Of a DNA stretch of 64,000 bases, positions 25,940-36,943 are shown piece after piece. The stretch spans positions 258,522 to 322,521 of the forward strand of contig JAAOMT010000076.1 in the NCBI GenBank assembly GCA_016748015.1, read 5' to 3'. The translations under genes were made by a program, and so were the position numbers. Positions within the stretch are counted from its first letter, which is position 1, and each line of letters begins with the position of its first letter. The notes under the pieces were generated by a model, which was not told the origin of the DNA, made no database searches, and was given only the letters and a program-made list of their open reading frames with translations. The stretch is from Geosiphon pyriformis (lineage: Eukaryota > Glomeromycota > Glomeromycetes > Archaeosporales > Geosiphonaceae).

Positions 25940-27300
25940 ATTTTTTTTATTTAGTTTTAACGAGTGCAGCCCAATCACTATTTAGTATACAAAATCAAGA
26001 CTGAGAACTTTAGTTAGACATGATTTACATGTTTATTACATGTAACTAGTCATTTAGATTAATCAAAGCAATACTACACACTTATATGAACAGTAATCAT
26101 ATTATTCAAATCAAAAAAAAACAGACAAGACTTACAAAAACCAAAACTGACCCCAAAAGAATTATTAATACCAATTAACTTAACTGCACCATTTGACAAA
26201 CTTTGCACTGAACCACAATGCACCAAAGACAACACTTCTGAATTACTGACCAAATTATTCTTCTTCATATCAATCCTAAACTTGAATCTAAACTCCCACA
26301 ATTCAGAATGGTGATGTACACCTACGTCTTACACAAAATCAACTAGAATCTAGGCAGTCTCTTTGCAATTCTCAAATATCTACATAGCTTCCTCAAACCA
26401 CTTTATAAGCACAAAGCTCTTACAAAGAAGAGCATATAGATCAACATTAGACATGCATAAAAAAAGAGATTTTAAGACTACGAAAGGAGTCAGGAGATAA
26501 AAACCAGCCAAAGACCTCCAAACTAACATATACTCAAACAAAATTTTCTTATGGGAAACAGAGTCTTTGCTGCAAGTAAACACATAATTAAAGAATTTAA
26601 CCTCATCACAATGTAAACACAAAACACCAGAATAGTGCTTGTTATAAAGCCTTTTTCTAACCACGACAGACAGCCTGCCATACACAGTCTTCATAAAATA
26701 GGAGTGTAAACCAGCTGTAGTTTTACTTGTAAAACCTGACAGCATATTCAAATTCAGATGTTAAATGATCATGATCCTAATCCAATCAATATTACAAATT
26801 AAAAAACCACCTAGAACTTTAGAACCAGGACCAATTTCTTAGTACATATAATTCACAGATCTAAAAATGTCCCAAACAAAGTGTCAAATATTACCAGAAA
26901 TTGGCATGTTATTGGCTATTAAAAAGCATTTATGCATATTAGTCAGCAGCTACAAAAAGGATTAAGTAGAAACATCTGCCAAAACATCTACACAAACATT
27001 ATCCAATACACCAGAGTGTTTTTTAACCTTTGACCAGATTACAGAAATGTTTTTATGATTAACCAAATTTGCAATGTGTCTTCTTTCCATCCAACAACAA
27101 TTATGAAAATCAGGGCCACCCATCTTCAACTCTGAAATACATGCATCTAAAGCAGCTTGACTGTTCAAGTATATCTTTACCGAACAAAAAGAAAGTACAC
27201 ATTCCAACACCAAAACAACAGCCTACAACTCAGCCATCATAGATGATAGAAGACCCACAACTCTAACCCCAATATCCAACCAATCTTAAAAAAAAATACT
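25940..27300 (-). mobile_element. 5'-truncated LINE with degraded RNase H domain
   Basis: On the minus strand from about 27300 down, a non-LTR element's 3' part can be read. An RNase H-like domain comes first (MAEL then a stop, KIYLNSQAALDACISE, WSKVKKHSGVLDN, DVLAD). The middle segment has FTSKTTAGLHSYFMK, VRKRLYNKHYSGVLCLHC and a CHC-type C-terminal piece. A final domain carries EFRFKFRIDMKKNN and KLIGINNSFGVSFGF. It ends in a 3' UTR with ATTGGGCTGCACTCGT and an A-rich tail near 25930-25960. The RNase H catalytic Asp of the usual DSQAA is Asn here, and several stops interrupt the frame, so it is dead. The reverse transcriptase and endonuclease are absent. Confidence 0.85.
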
Positions 27301-29457
27301 GCAGTACTTTCAGCTACATCAATTATTTTATTATCAACTTATGACATATTAATAAGTAAATTTACATTTAATTTTGATTATTAATATAATTTTTAATTCT
27401 TTTATTACATCAAATATATAAACAAAGTTTTTAAAGCTGTAAAAAATATTTATTTAATAAAATAAAATAAAATAAATAATATTAATTGTTATATTTTAAT
27501 CTTAATTTAATTATAAGTATTTAATTATGTTAATTTTATTATCTTTACAGTTGTCAATTTGTATATTCAAAAACTTTTAAAACTTTTTAGCATTAAATTT
27601 TTAACATAAAACTTTTGATTAAAGTTTTTTTATTATTAATAAATTATTACTATTTTTACAAATAAATAATTTATACATATACTTAAAAATATTGAACTTG
27701 TAAGTTTTTAAACTTATACAATTTATTCAAAATATTTTATATTTAATTATAATTTTAATCTTAAGTTTAATATTAACTATATATTTAAAAACATAATTTA
27801 ATACAAATTATTTTTGTATTATAAAAATTTATTACAAATTTTATAATATATTTTTAAGTTTATAATTATATACATATTAATAACTATTTTGCTATTTATA
27901 TAAATTATATATTTTTTTTAAATACATATTTGAACATTAATTTAATAGTTACTAATTTAATAATTAGTAATAATAATAATAATATTTTTTTATTTATATT
28001 ATCAAAATATATAATAATAATACTAAAAATAATTTTTAATTTAACTAAATTATTTATAAAAATTAAAAGATTATATATATCCAGTAAATTAATTAATCAT
28101 ATATTTTTTTAATACTTTTATTGAAAAAATTTATTATGTTTTACTTAGAATTTTCTCTTTATAATTATTGTATTGTTTTTTATTTTCTTTTTTTTACTAT
28201 TATTTTTTTAAATAAAAAATCTTAATTACTTTTATCAATGTAATATATTTTTTAAATATTAAAAAAAAGCTGCAGACTTATATTCAATTCAAATATTGTT
28301 TTAGTATTTGCTATTTAGCTTTAGCCATAAAAGGTTTTCAGATGTAATAACTTATATTCTTGGAGGATTAGCCAAATACTTTTGATTAGGGCTCCTAACG
28401 AATCGAGTCGAGTTTTGATTTGGCTCGGACTCGACTCGGATATTTTTCATTTTTAAGAAATCGAGTCGAGTTTAGTAGCCTATGACTCGACTCGACTCGT
28501 TATTGGTCACGTGTAGAGATTTTATTGGATTTTGGACTAATAGAAAAAATAATTTTCAGGAACAAAATATATTATTCTGATCATCGTCATTTTTCAAGTT
28601 AAAAAGAGCTAAATTGAGACTCGGCGAGTCGAGTCGAGTCATGAGATTTTGATACGTATTATTCCGAGTCAAGGAGAGTTGACTCGACTCTTTCGGAGTC
28701 CTACTTTTGATATAGTTTATATTAATTCAAAATTGGGTCTTTTATTTTCTGAAAATATTTTAAGTTATTATTATTATACTCTTTTTTATCAAAAAATTAT
28801 TTTATGTAAAACATACTTAATCTTTTGAGCATTTTTACTAAACCATAATATTTTTTACTTAATATTTTTAATACTAGTATATTAATATTTGGCTTAAAAA
28901 AATATATATCAATAATATAAATTTTTAAATTAAATAAAAATTTTAAAATAAAACCTATTTATATTAATTAATTTTCAAAAATTCATTAAATAAATTTTGA
29001 AAAATAATAATATATTTTATGTTTTATTAAAACAAGTTTTATTATTTAATAATTAATTATACCAATAATATTTAAAAAAAAAATTAAAAATTTCATTTTT
29101 TTAAATTTAATATTTAAGAAAAACCAATGGTATTATTTGTTATTTTTTAATTATTATTTTTAAATTTTTATGTATATTTTTATTAAATAATTCAAAAAGA
29201 AAAATTAAATAAAAAATAACCAAAAACAAATATCGAATAGCTAATCACGTTATTATATTAACTTAATCAATTAAAAATATTTTTATAGAATAAACAGATT
29301 AAGTTCTCATATAATAAAATGGAAATTTAGAAAAGCTTTTTAAAAAAAACTTTATATGAAATACTAATTTTAATTGATTTTTTTTAAACATAAAACTATT
29401 ATAATTAACTTTACAAATTTGACAATAATTACATCCAAAATTTAAAAAGTTGTATCG

Positions 29458-29492
<35 letters not shown>

Positions 29493-30855
29493 GAATTAGA
29501 GACAAAAATTTAGTTATATTAAATTAATAAAATAATAGTTTTTTGGTTAATTAATTTGGTTTATAATTTTTCACTAAATAGTCATTAAAAATTAATAAAA
29601 TAATGAAAAATAATAGATTTATAAAATTAAAGATAAAATAAAATCACAATTTTGTCAAGTAACAATTGTAAGTTAAATCATAATTAAAATCACAAAAAGA
29701 TTAAACAATTTTTTTTAAATAATAAATTAATTTATTTCAAAGATTTTGGTATTTAATATTGTTTTATAATAAAATTTATTAAAAATTTATACTTAAATTT
29801 AAAAGGATACCCATAAATTTTTTATATATACCACAAATTTTGAAATACTTTGAATAATATTGAATAAAGCATAATAAACTATTATTTGAATGGTTGTGAT
29901 ACTTCAAGTTTTTAAAAATCAATGTTTATAAATTATTTATTATTTTTTCAAAATTTTTAATAAAATATTTTGAAAAAAAATCTCAATAATTTAATCAAAG
30001 TATTATTAAAGGTAAAAAATTTTAAGATTTATAAAATACTAAATAAATACTCTTAAAAACCATTTCATTCATGTAATTTAAAATTATTTTAAATATTATA
30101 ATAAATTTAGTAATTTTCTATCTGATGTTTTAACCAATTTTTTAATATTTTAGGAGGTAAAAATTAAAATCAAATAACGATTAAAATTTAAATAAGGGTT
30201 AAATTACTAATTTGTTTTTCAGATAAAAATGAGTTTTTATACTATAATGAAAGAGAAACAAAATAAAAGTAAGAATTTTAGTATTTGATATGTCTAAAAA
30301 TGCAAAAACAATGTTTATATTAATGTCTTTTGCATATCTTTTCCATGATATATTAGAGGGACGGAGTTTCAGAAATCCTATTTATAAGATTAAAACTTTG
30401 TATGTGAATAATTTCTGTAAACTACTTCACCATTGTCACATTCAATGCGAAAAATCTTATTACTAAAAATATTTAATGTTTTTACGCTAAAAAACTTTTT
30501 CTCGTCATTGTGATCAGTTTCAATCGAGTATATTCATCATTTGAAAAAGATCCCTTGAAAAAATTGGTCTGACATGATATCATTCTTACGTTTCTTTTAG
30601 TTTACGCTAGCCAATTATAATTGTCCATTCTTTATTTTAGCAGATGATTTCTTTACTATGTTCGTGTCCATTAATTTATTATTATTTTTTACTTTCAAAT
30701 TTTTTTTTACTCTGAAATGATGAAAAATCTCACTGTATTATTCATTTTGAAAACGTCAGCATGTTAAACGTGAAAACTTCGAGAATGTTCAGATACAACA
30801 TTGAGATCACCACTATCGGCTAAACCCGAAAGGCTTTTGCCGAAGATTTTTTTGC
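27301..30855. other. AT-rich gene desert with one MITE-like insert
   Basis: It is dominated by A/T runs, with (ATT)n at 29459-29491 and other simple repeats. I find no supported gene apart from the MITE-like element at 28387-28701. Short frames here are made of AT codons only. Confidence 0.65.
28387..28701. mobile_element. MITE-like element with GAGTCGAGTC motifs
   Basis: A 315-bp segment is flanked by a perfect 10-bp direct repeat, TACTTTTGAT, at 28377-28386 and 28702-28711. Its ends are imperfect inverted repeats: the left end GGGCTCCTAACGAATCGAGT pairs with the reverse complement of the right end (GGACTCCGAAAGAGTCGAGT). Internally the motif GAGTCGAGTC or its complement ACTCGACTCG recurs at 28403, 28428, 28463, 28487 and 28628. 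It carries no open frame. The size, inverted ends and target duplication fit a non-autonomous DNA transposon; a 9-10 bp duplication points to the Mutator-like superfamily rather than Tc1. Confidence 0.75.
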
Positions 30856-30863
30856 TATAAAAA
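30856..30863 (+). promoter_or_regulatory. TATA box, small-protein gene 1
   Basis: TATAAAAA lies 72 bp before the ATG at 30928. Similar boxes precede most genes of this family at 37-190 bp. Confidence 0.5.
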
Positions 30864-30927
30864 TCACACCAAAATCATTTATATCTTGGATAATAATCCA
30901 AACCTAACTTCAAGCCTTAAGTAAAAA

Positions 30928-31431
30928 ATGACACCTTTGAAATCAGCAAAACCTTTGAATCAACGAAAACGTCGTAACCCTTACGAAATTGACACGACTG
31001 GTCGCCGATATATATTCCAAGTAAGAGGAGCCGAATATGCAAAAAGCCGTCGGTCAAGAAATCAAAATTCATCATGTGATAGTAATTGTAAAAGTTGTGA
31101 GGAATCAAATGAATTTTTTAATTTTATGGAAGCTCAACTTGATGAATTTGAAAAGAAGCTAAATAATGCGATTCAAGTTGCCGAAAATTCTTGTCATTCT
31201 AATAGTGAAGATAAATTTTTTGCTGAAAAATTGAACATTGATTTCTCAAAGATGAGCATTGATGAATTGCTGAAAGTCTCGAAAAATGTTGGTGATTTAG
31301 TTTCAAGCCCAAGGTCAAAAACGGATTTTCAAAGAAAAGAAAAACCCCGCTCTCAACAAGAAACATTAGAGTTTGATTTTAATAATCAACTCGAATATTC
31401 TACATTGCCTGATATGATATTATGGGTGTGA
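30928..31431 (+). CDS. Small CxxC/coiled-coil family protein 1 (intronless)
   Basis: A single exon of 167 aa, the longest and leftmost member of a local family I do not recognise. It has a basic N-terminus, the family block YEIDTTGRRYIFQVRG (about residues 19-34), a CKSC pair (54-57), an acidic amphipathic helix likely to form a coiled coil (about 60-90), and the C-terminal block DFSKMSIDELLKVS (about 109-122). Where five relatives have an intron between the FSxM-like and SIDELL-like parts, this gene reads through. A ~45-residue extension unique to this copy follows. No signal peptide or membrane segment is seen. Function is unknown; the basic start, paired cysteines and coiled coil would suit a nuclear dimerising protein, which is inference only. 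Confidence 0.7.
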   Translation: MTPLKSAKPLNQRKRRNPYEIDTTGRRYIFQVRGAEYAKSRRSRNQNSSCDSNCKSCEESNEFFNFMEAQLDEFEKKLNNAIQVAENSCHSNSEDKFFAEKLNIDFSKMSIDELLKVSKNVGDLVSSPRSKTDFQRKEKPRSQQETLEFDFNNQLEYSTLPDMILWV

Positions 31432-32635
31432 ACCAAATCAAATTATTTTATGTATATTTAATCTCATTACCTCTATTGGTTGATTCAAGAACGAAAGATT
31501 TTTATATTTATTTTGTTTAATTTTAATTTTGAGAAAAAAATTATATATATAGAAAAAAATAATCAAAAGATTAGATCTTTATATCCGAAAAAATATCGAT
31601 TTAACAAGACATTTATTTAAAATATATTCTTAGATCAAAATAGAATAATTTGATCCGAGTGAAAATATTTTTTCTTTCATAAAACGTTCATTTTAAAAAA
31701 ATTTTATTCCTATCGTTTAAGAGTTTAGAAAAACGAAATATTAATAAGCATGTGAAAGCTTGAGATTTTTCATAGAACTTTCTTTTAGAAATTGAATCAT
31801 CTTCAAGATATATTGTAATCTATAAATGCTATTTTTCACAATTATTTATCTTTAAAAGAGCAAAGAATGAAAAAAATATTTTTATTTGAATAACTTTTTA
31901 TTTTATCCATGAATCTGATTTTATAATTGTTGGATAAAAAAATTTTCATCTGTTTAGAATATCAATAGTGGGGAGTACCGAAGTAATTTTTTTTTTACTC
32001 GGGAATCATTTTATTAAGGAAACCTTCCTTAGATTATTAATGCAGTTTTTACTAATATCAATGTTTCTAGAAGATCAATTTAAATTTTTTGGGAATTCCC
32101 GTAAATTTAAATAAATAAACTTGAACACATGCCGGATTTGTTTACTTTCATTAATATATACCAATTGTCTAATTATGGGAAAAAATTCTTATATCTAATC
32201 CAACTGGGTTTTATTCATGCAGCAAATGAAAAGCCTAGATTTCTGTTTTATTCTGCTCAATAGAATCTGTGGCAAAGTAGTTGAGCGACATCAATTCGTT
32301 ATGGCGTCTTTTTAATTTCTTTTATCATTTATTTATAGTGTTACGAGCTTTCAATTGTAAGATTAAATAAAAAACTTGGAAAATTTTTTTAGATCGGTGA
32401 GTTCGGAAAACAACTTGCGGAGATAGTGAATATCGAAAATATATAAAGCGAGAATTGGTTTCAGGTTTCGAGGTGTAATTTTTTCAAAAGATTTAAATAG
32501 AGGTAATTACTACTATTTAACTCTGAAAGTTTCACTAGAATTCGTTACAAAACAAAAACAAAAACAAAAACAAAAACACTTGCTATTCTTTCTTTGAATT
32601 CATAAATCCCAAAAAAATTATCTAATTAAAACGAG
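31432..32635. other. Intergenic region between family genes 1 and 2
   Basis: No gene is supported. A (CAAAAA)n hexanucleotide run lies at about 32551-32578, just before gene 2. Confidence 0.5.
32440..32446 (+). promoter_or_regulatory. TATA box, small-protein gene 2
   Basis: TATAAAG lies about 190 bp before the ATG at 32636. Confidence 0.4.
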
Positions 32636-32962
32636 ATGCAAACCCCTAATTCGACTTCATTTGATGCCACTGGACGGAAACATATCTTTAAATTAAGAGG
32701 CGATAATTATCGTTCTACGCGTCGTTCACTTAATAAAAAACTAAAATTAGAGAAAAATTGCTGCCATTGCAATGAACTCGATCAATACATAAGCACATTA
32801 GAGAAGAGTTCCAGCAACATTGAACAACAATTGAATTATTTAACGGAGCTTTCGAACATGAATTTACAAAGGATTCTAAATAGTGATACAATCACCAATG
32901 AGAAAGTTAATTTATCAGAGCTTAGCATAGATGAATTATTAAGAGTATCAATAAGCATTTAA
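32636..32962 (+). CDS. Small CxxC/coiled-coil family protein 2 (intronless)
   Basis: A 108-aa single-exon member, the shortest. It shows FDATGRKHIFKLRGDNY (residues 9-25), an RR pair shortly after, CCHC (39-42), a coiled-coil stretch QYISTLEKSSSNIEQQL, and the C-terminal ELSIDELLRVS. The last block directly follows VNLSEL with no intron. It is otherwise unrecognised. All family blocks are present and spaced as in the relatives, and this conservation argues it is a real gene despite its size. Confidence 0.68.
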   Translation: MQTPNSTSFDATGRKHIFKLRGDNYRSTRRSLNKKLKLEKNCCHCNELDQYISTLEKSSSNIEQQLNYLTELSNMNLQRILNSDTITNEKVNLSELSIDELLRVSISI

Positions 32963-33157
32963 TTTAATAATCCAAAATAAAAAGGATATTTAAGTTAAAA
33001 ACATTTCAATCTAAGCAAATGTCAACATTTCTTGAAAAGATTCTTTTTTTGAATATTTTTCATTTCTTTAAAATTAAGTTTTAAGAAACTTTCCCATAAG
33101 TTACATTTAAAGTTTTCAGCATCATAGAATTTGGCCTTTTGAAGATCTATATAAACA

Positions 33158-33191
<34 letters not shown>

Positions 33192-33561
33192 CTCTAAAAA
33201 AGTTTTGCACATGTAATAGCTTTTCTACTTTTTAAGATGGCTAATTATAAAATTGTGAAACAATGACATCATATTTTCACCAATTTAATATGTGGAATGC
33301 TTAATTCAGAAGTAAAATTAGATAACAATGTAAAAAAAATGTCGGTAAACCGGGCTCGGAAAACGAAGAATACCCGGTTGTACTACATCTAGGTAAAAGC
33401 CCGTTAGATGTGACCAGTTTTTTGCATAATAAAAAAATTATATATATAATTAGTTTGGATTATGAAAAATAGATAAAAAAAGATTTTCGCTTCAAATAAA
33501 AAGTTTAAAGCAATTAATTTCAAATTTTTGCAAACAAATTTATCAAAGTTCTCTAATCACA

Positions 33562-33760
33562 ATGTCTCCAATTAAATCTATCAAAAAATTTTTCTTGATT
33601 CAAAGACGAAATGCTTCGCAAATTAACTCCGGTACTCATCAGCAAATATTTACGGATCGTAAAAATCAAATTTCTAAATCAACCTTTCAACGGTTAAATC
33701 CTTATATAAATGAATGTTATTCTTTTAAATACGAAGAAGAAGAAGAAGAAGAAGAAGAAG

Positions 33761-33792
<32 letters not shown>

Positions 33793-33972
33793 CCTGAAGA
33801 AATAATCAACGAGATGCAACTCCGAATTCAAGAAGCCCAAGAAAAACTTAATCATCTAATAGAAGCGTCAAAGATAAATGTTCCAACGAATGGTGGTCGG
33901 TTTTTAAAAGAACAACTAAATTTTAATCAATTAACCACAGATGACCTGTTAAAGATGACAGAAGATCTCTAA
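33562..33972 (+). CDS. Small-protein family member 3, divergent, with poly-Glu
   Basis: A 136-aa single-exon protein. It keeps a recognisable N-terminal block (NASQINSGTHQQIF in place of IDTTGRRHIF), a predicted coiled coil (EIINEMQLRIQEAQEKLNHL) and the C-terminal NFNQLTTDDLLKM, but the CxxC pair is missing; only one Cys remains near residue 52. Nineteen consecutive GAA codons (33733-33789) encode a poly-Glu run before the coiled coil. The inverted copy at 47.3-47.6 kb has only six. It is a diverged paralogue of the neighbouring genes. Function is unknown. Confidence 0.6.
33733..33789 (+). repeat. In-frame GAA microsatellite
   Basis: Nineteen GAA triplets in frame encode poly-glutamate in family gene 3. 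The duplicated copy has six triplets at the same site, so the tract length is unstable. Confidence 0.9.
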
Positions 33973-35511
33973 GCCCAATTTTATGAAAACCAAAATTATA
34001 GATTAATTTAATTTAATGTTAATTCGTAAATGACTAAAATTTGATAACTAAATTATAAAAAAATAAGCTGAAATATATGAAAAATATGTAGAAAAATTTT
34101 TTTTCTTAAAAATAAAGTTTCAATCGTATGACTTTCTGGGTTTTGCCGGTGAAAATCGTTCGATTTATGAGAATTGTTGTAAAATATTTATTAATTGAAC
34201 TGTTATAAAAGAGATTCCGAAAATTGAACTAATTAAAATTTTTACTAATATACTCTTGAACGTTTTTACACTAATAATTTTTAATTTCTTAGCGTCCGAC
34301 TACTATAATATATCGAAATTCTTTAGTTTTAAGAGAATCTAGAATTCGAAAATATTATATATAAAAATATATAAACTTTTATTTCTCTTCAGACCATCTA
34401 ATTCTCGGAAACAAAGTTAAAAATCAAGATTTTCTTTAGAAATTTTCGAATGCAGAGAGGCTTCAAAGGTGGATTATTTTAAATTTAGTACGAATATTGT
34501 TGAATAACTATAACGAGCTAAATATTTTAATATATAAATATTTTAGAATTATCTTTACATATTTAGAGCTTTTAAATTCCGAACGAATTCTCCAAAGAAA
34601 TCTAGTGGTTAAGATCTTGGTATTCTTTTGCGTTACCAAGTCAAATATCTCAATTTTGCTTTTAAATAATTAGCTAATCTTCAAAAATAATTTTAAATCT
34701 GCATTAATATTCTTAGTAGAAAAGCTCGACACTTTTACATTCAGAAAACTTACTCAACTGAGTTGAACATCTTTACGAGTCTTTTATAATAAGTCGAATA
34801 AAAATGTCGCCCACTTTCCAAATATTGAAAAATGTCAAACCTCAGAAAAATCATGCAACAATAATCAATAATCATTTCTATAAAAGGTCTACAGGTAGAA
34901 TTTTTATTGTATCTCTCGTTTAATATATCTCATTGAGAAAACTATATTTATTGTAATAATAATAAATTCGCAGAAATTGAGAACTATTTCAATAGGATAA
35001 TAAAAATTATTACTTATAAAAATGTGTAAATAATATACGGTGCAAGTTTATTTGAATGGTTTATTTCTTAAACGGGAGTCCGAATAATTCGGACCCTATC
35101 TCATACGGAAATTGATATAATTAATCTATTTTAGGTGACAGCGCCCAGCCCTTTTCAGAGCATATCGGATCCCAAGGTTCCTCTTTACTTTGTTAGATCC
35201 CGTTTTGATCCGTACACTATATTTAGTAAAAGATTGTTTTTTGTTTGAACATTCTAGATTATATAAGAATTTAAAATCCAGAATTAAATTCAATTAAATT
35301 AAATTCAATTCAATTAAATTAAATTCAATTCAATTCAATTCAATTCAATTCAATTCAATTAGAATCTTCTTCACGTCCATAGGAGCTGATTAAGATTGAA
35401 AAAAAGTATAAAAAGCGATGATAAATTTAAAAATTTTTTGTATTCAAAGGAGCAATTTCCATTCAAACTATAAAATATTTTTCATCTCAAAATTTAACCT
35501 CGAATAAAAAT
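33973..35511. other. Intergenic region with an AATTC pentanucleotide repeat
   Basis: The part up to 34857 belongs to the inverted duplication. A run of TCAAT-type pentanucleotides lies at about 35287-35360, just before gene 4. No other gene is seen. Confidence 0.55.
35407..35414 (+). promoter_or_regulatory. TATA box, small-protein gene 4
   Basis: TATAAAAA lies 105 bp before the ATG at 35512. Confidence 0.5.
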
Positions 35512-36025
35512 ATGCCTCCTTGCAAATCAACCTTAAATCACAGTCAAAAAAGAAATACATACTCTAAAAAGTCCAAATCAAGTTATAATCATGTATTTCG
35601 AATTTCTGGTGACCAATATTCCACACGTAAAATAAACAAAGAAATTAAAACTGTAAATGATTGTTGCAACTCTTGTCAAAAACATGTAGAATATATGGGA
35701 ATTTTACAAGATAGCCTAAATCGTATGACAGAAAGATTGAAAGAACTTGAGGAGGAAATGACTAAAAAAGTTCAATACGCTTCTTCGTATCTAGAAACTT
35801 TCAGTGCTAATGCCACGAATTATTCTCAAATGGTAAGTTAAATTTGATTGATTCTTTCAAAAACTGTTAATAAAATATGCTAACCAGTTGAATATGCACT
35901 TACCAATATTTATCTTTTTATAGAGCACAGAAAATCTTTTAGAATTCTCTCAAAACTTTTCAATGCGTTTAATATATGTAGAGACTGGGAAAAGTAATAC
36001 AAATGTAGGAACACGAACCAAATAG
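35512..36025 (+). CDS. Small CxxC/coiled-coil family protein 4, 2 exons
   Basis: Exons are 35512-35832 and 35924-36025 (140 aa). The donor is ATG|GTAAGT and the acceptor TATAG|AGC. Exon 1 holds a basic N-terminus, NHVFRISGDQYSTRK as the family block (the TGRR part is degenerate), CNSC (about 53-56) and a strong heptad-like helix (MTERLKELEEEM). It ends in NYSQM. Exon 2 starts STENLLEFSQNF, the family C-terminal block, and has an extended tail. The join is phase 0 at the same place as in genes 5, 6, 7 and 9, which supports the splice model. Function is unknown. Confidence 0.68.
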
Positions 36026-36833
36026 AAAATGCATAATTTTTATTATTATTCAAGAATTTGATTACCTTTTCTTCAATATTTTATTTATTTATTTTCTTTG
36101 AATGGTTTGAGATTTTGAAAAAAGAAAAATCTATGTCTTCAATATAGGAAAAATAGTTTCTATCTAACGATAAAATTCGTCGATCTTTTTTTAATAAGCC
36201 CAATCGGCAACCTCCATCATCTCTGTAATTTAGAATTAATAATGAATATTCTCAAAAGCCTGTGAAATTCAAACAAATTTTTCAAAGAAACATTACTACA
36301 CACACATAAACTTTCTAAAAAAGAAAAAAAGAAAAAGGGGGTTAGGAAATTTCTAACCAATGTAAATCTGAATAAGCAGGCTCATTACTTGAACAATAAA
36401 AAATTTGTTATTCAAATAATCTACTTCGATTTTGTTGTCCAAAAAATATCAAAAGAGCATATCTTTTAGTAATTCTTTATTATCAACACTCTCAAAGATC
36501 GATAGTTGACAAAAAAAGAAATTCAATAATATAACAGTTGAGAGTGGTAAATAAAAAAAATAAAAAAATAAATTTAAATTTCAAGTTACGTATTAAGGGT
36601 ACAATCTTTGATCTTATTTTCAAAAAACACGGAGTAAACTTATTCTAATCAGACAAACTCCTGTAATTGAGATTTTAAAGCATAACGGGAACCACTCTTG
36701 ATAAATTACAAGTAAAGAGCTCGTGATCGGGAAAGAATTAGCTAGCAATAGGTTTCGATAAGAGTTTAATTTGTTTTAAGTCTTTTGAGTATAAATTATC
36801 TTCTAAAAAGATTGTTTCATCTAAAAAACTTTT

Positions 36834-36890
<57 letters not shown>

Positions 36891-36901
36891 TAATAATAAT
36901 A

Positions 36902-36943
<42 letters not shown>

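Larger units (their letters stand above)
32990..34857. repeat. Segmental inverted duplication, left arm
   Basis: This block, containing family gene 3 and its flanks, is repeated in reverse orientation at 46572-48150. Similarity is visible in non-coding flanks as well (for example CCCATAAGTT near 33095 and TCAGAAAAAT near 34842), so this is a DNA-level duplication rather than coding conservation alone. Confidence 0.85.

Noticed and set aside
25787-25978. Minus-strand frame of 63 codons beside the LINE
   Set aside because: It spans the LINE's 3' tail and adjacent sequence, not a coding domain.
29299-29505. Asn-rich minus-strand frame in the desert
   Set aside because: It begins in an ATT microsatellite and has only AT-biased codons.
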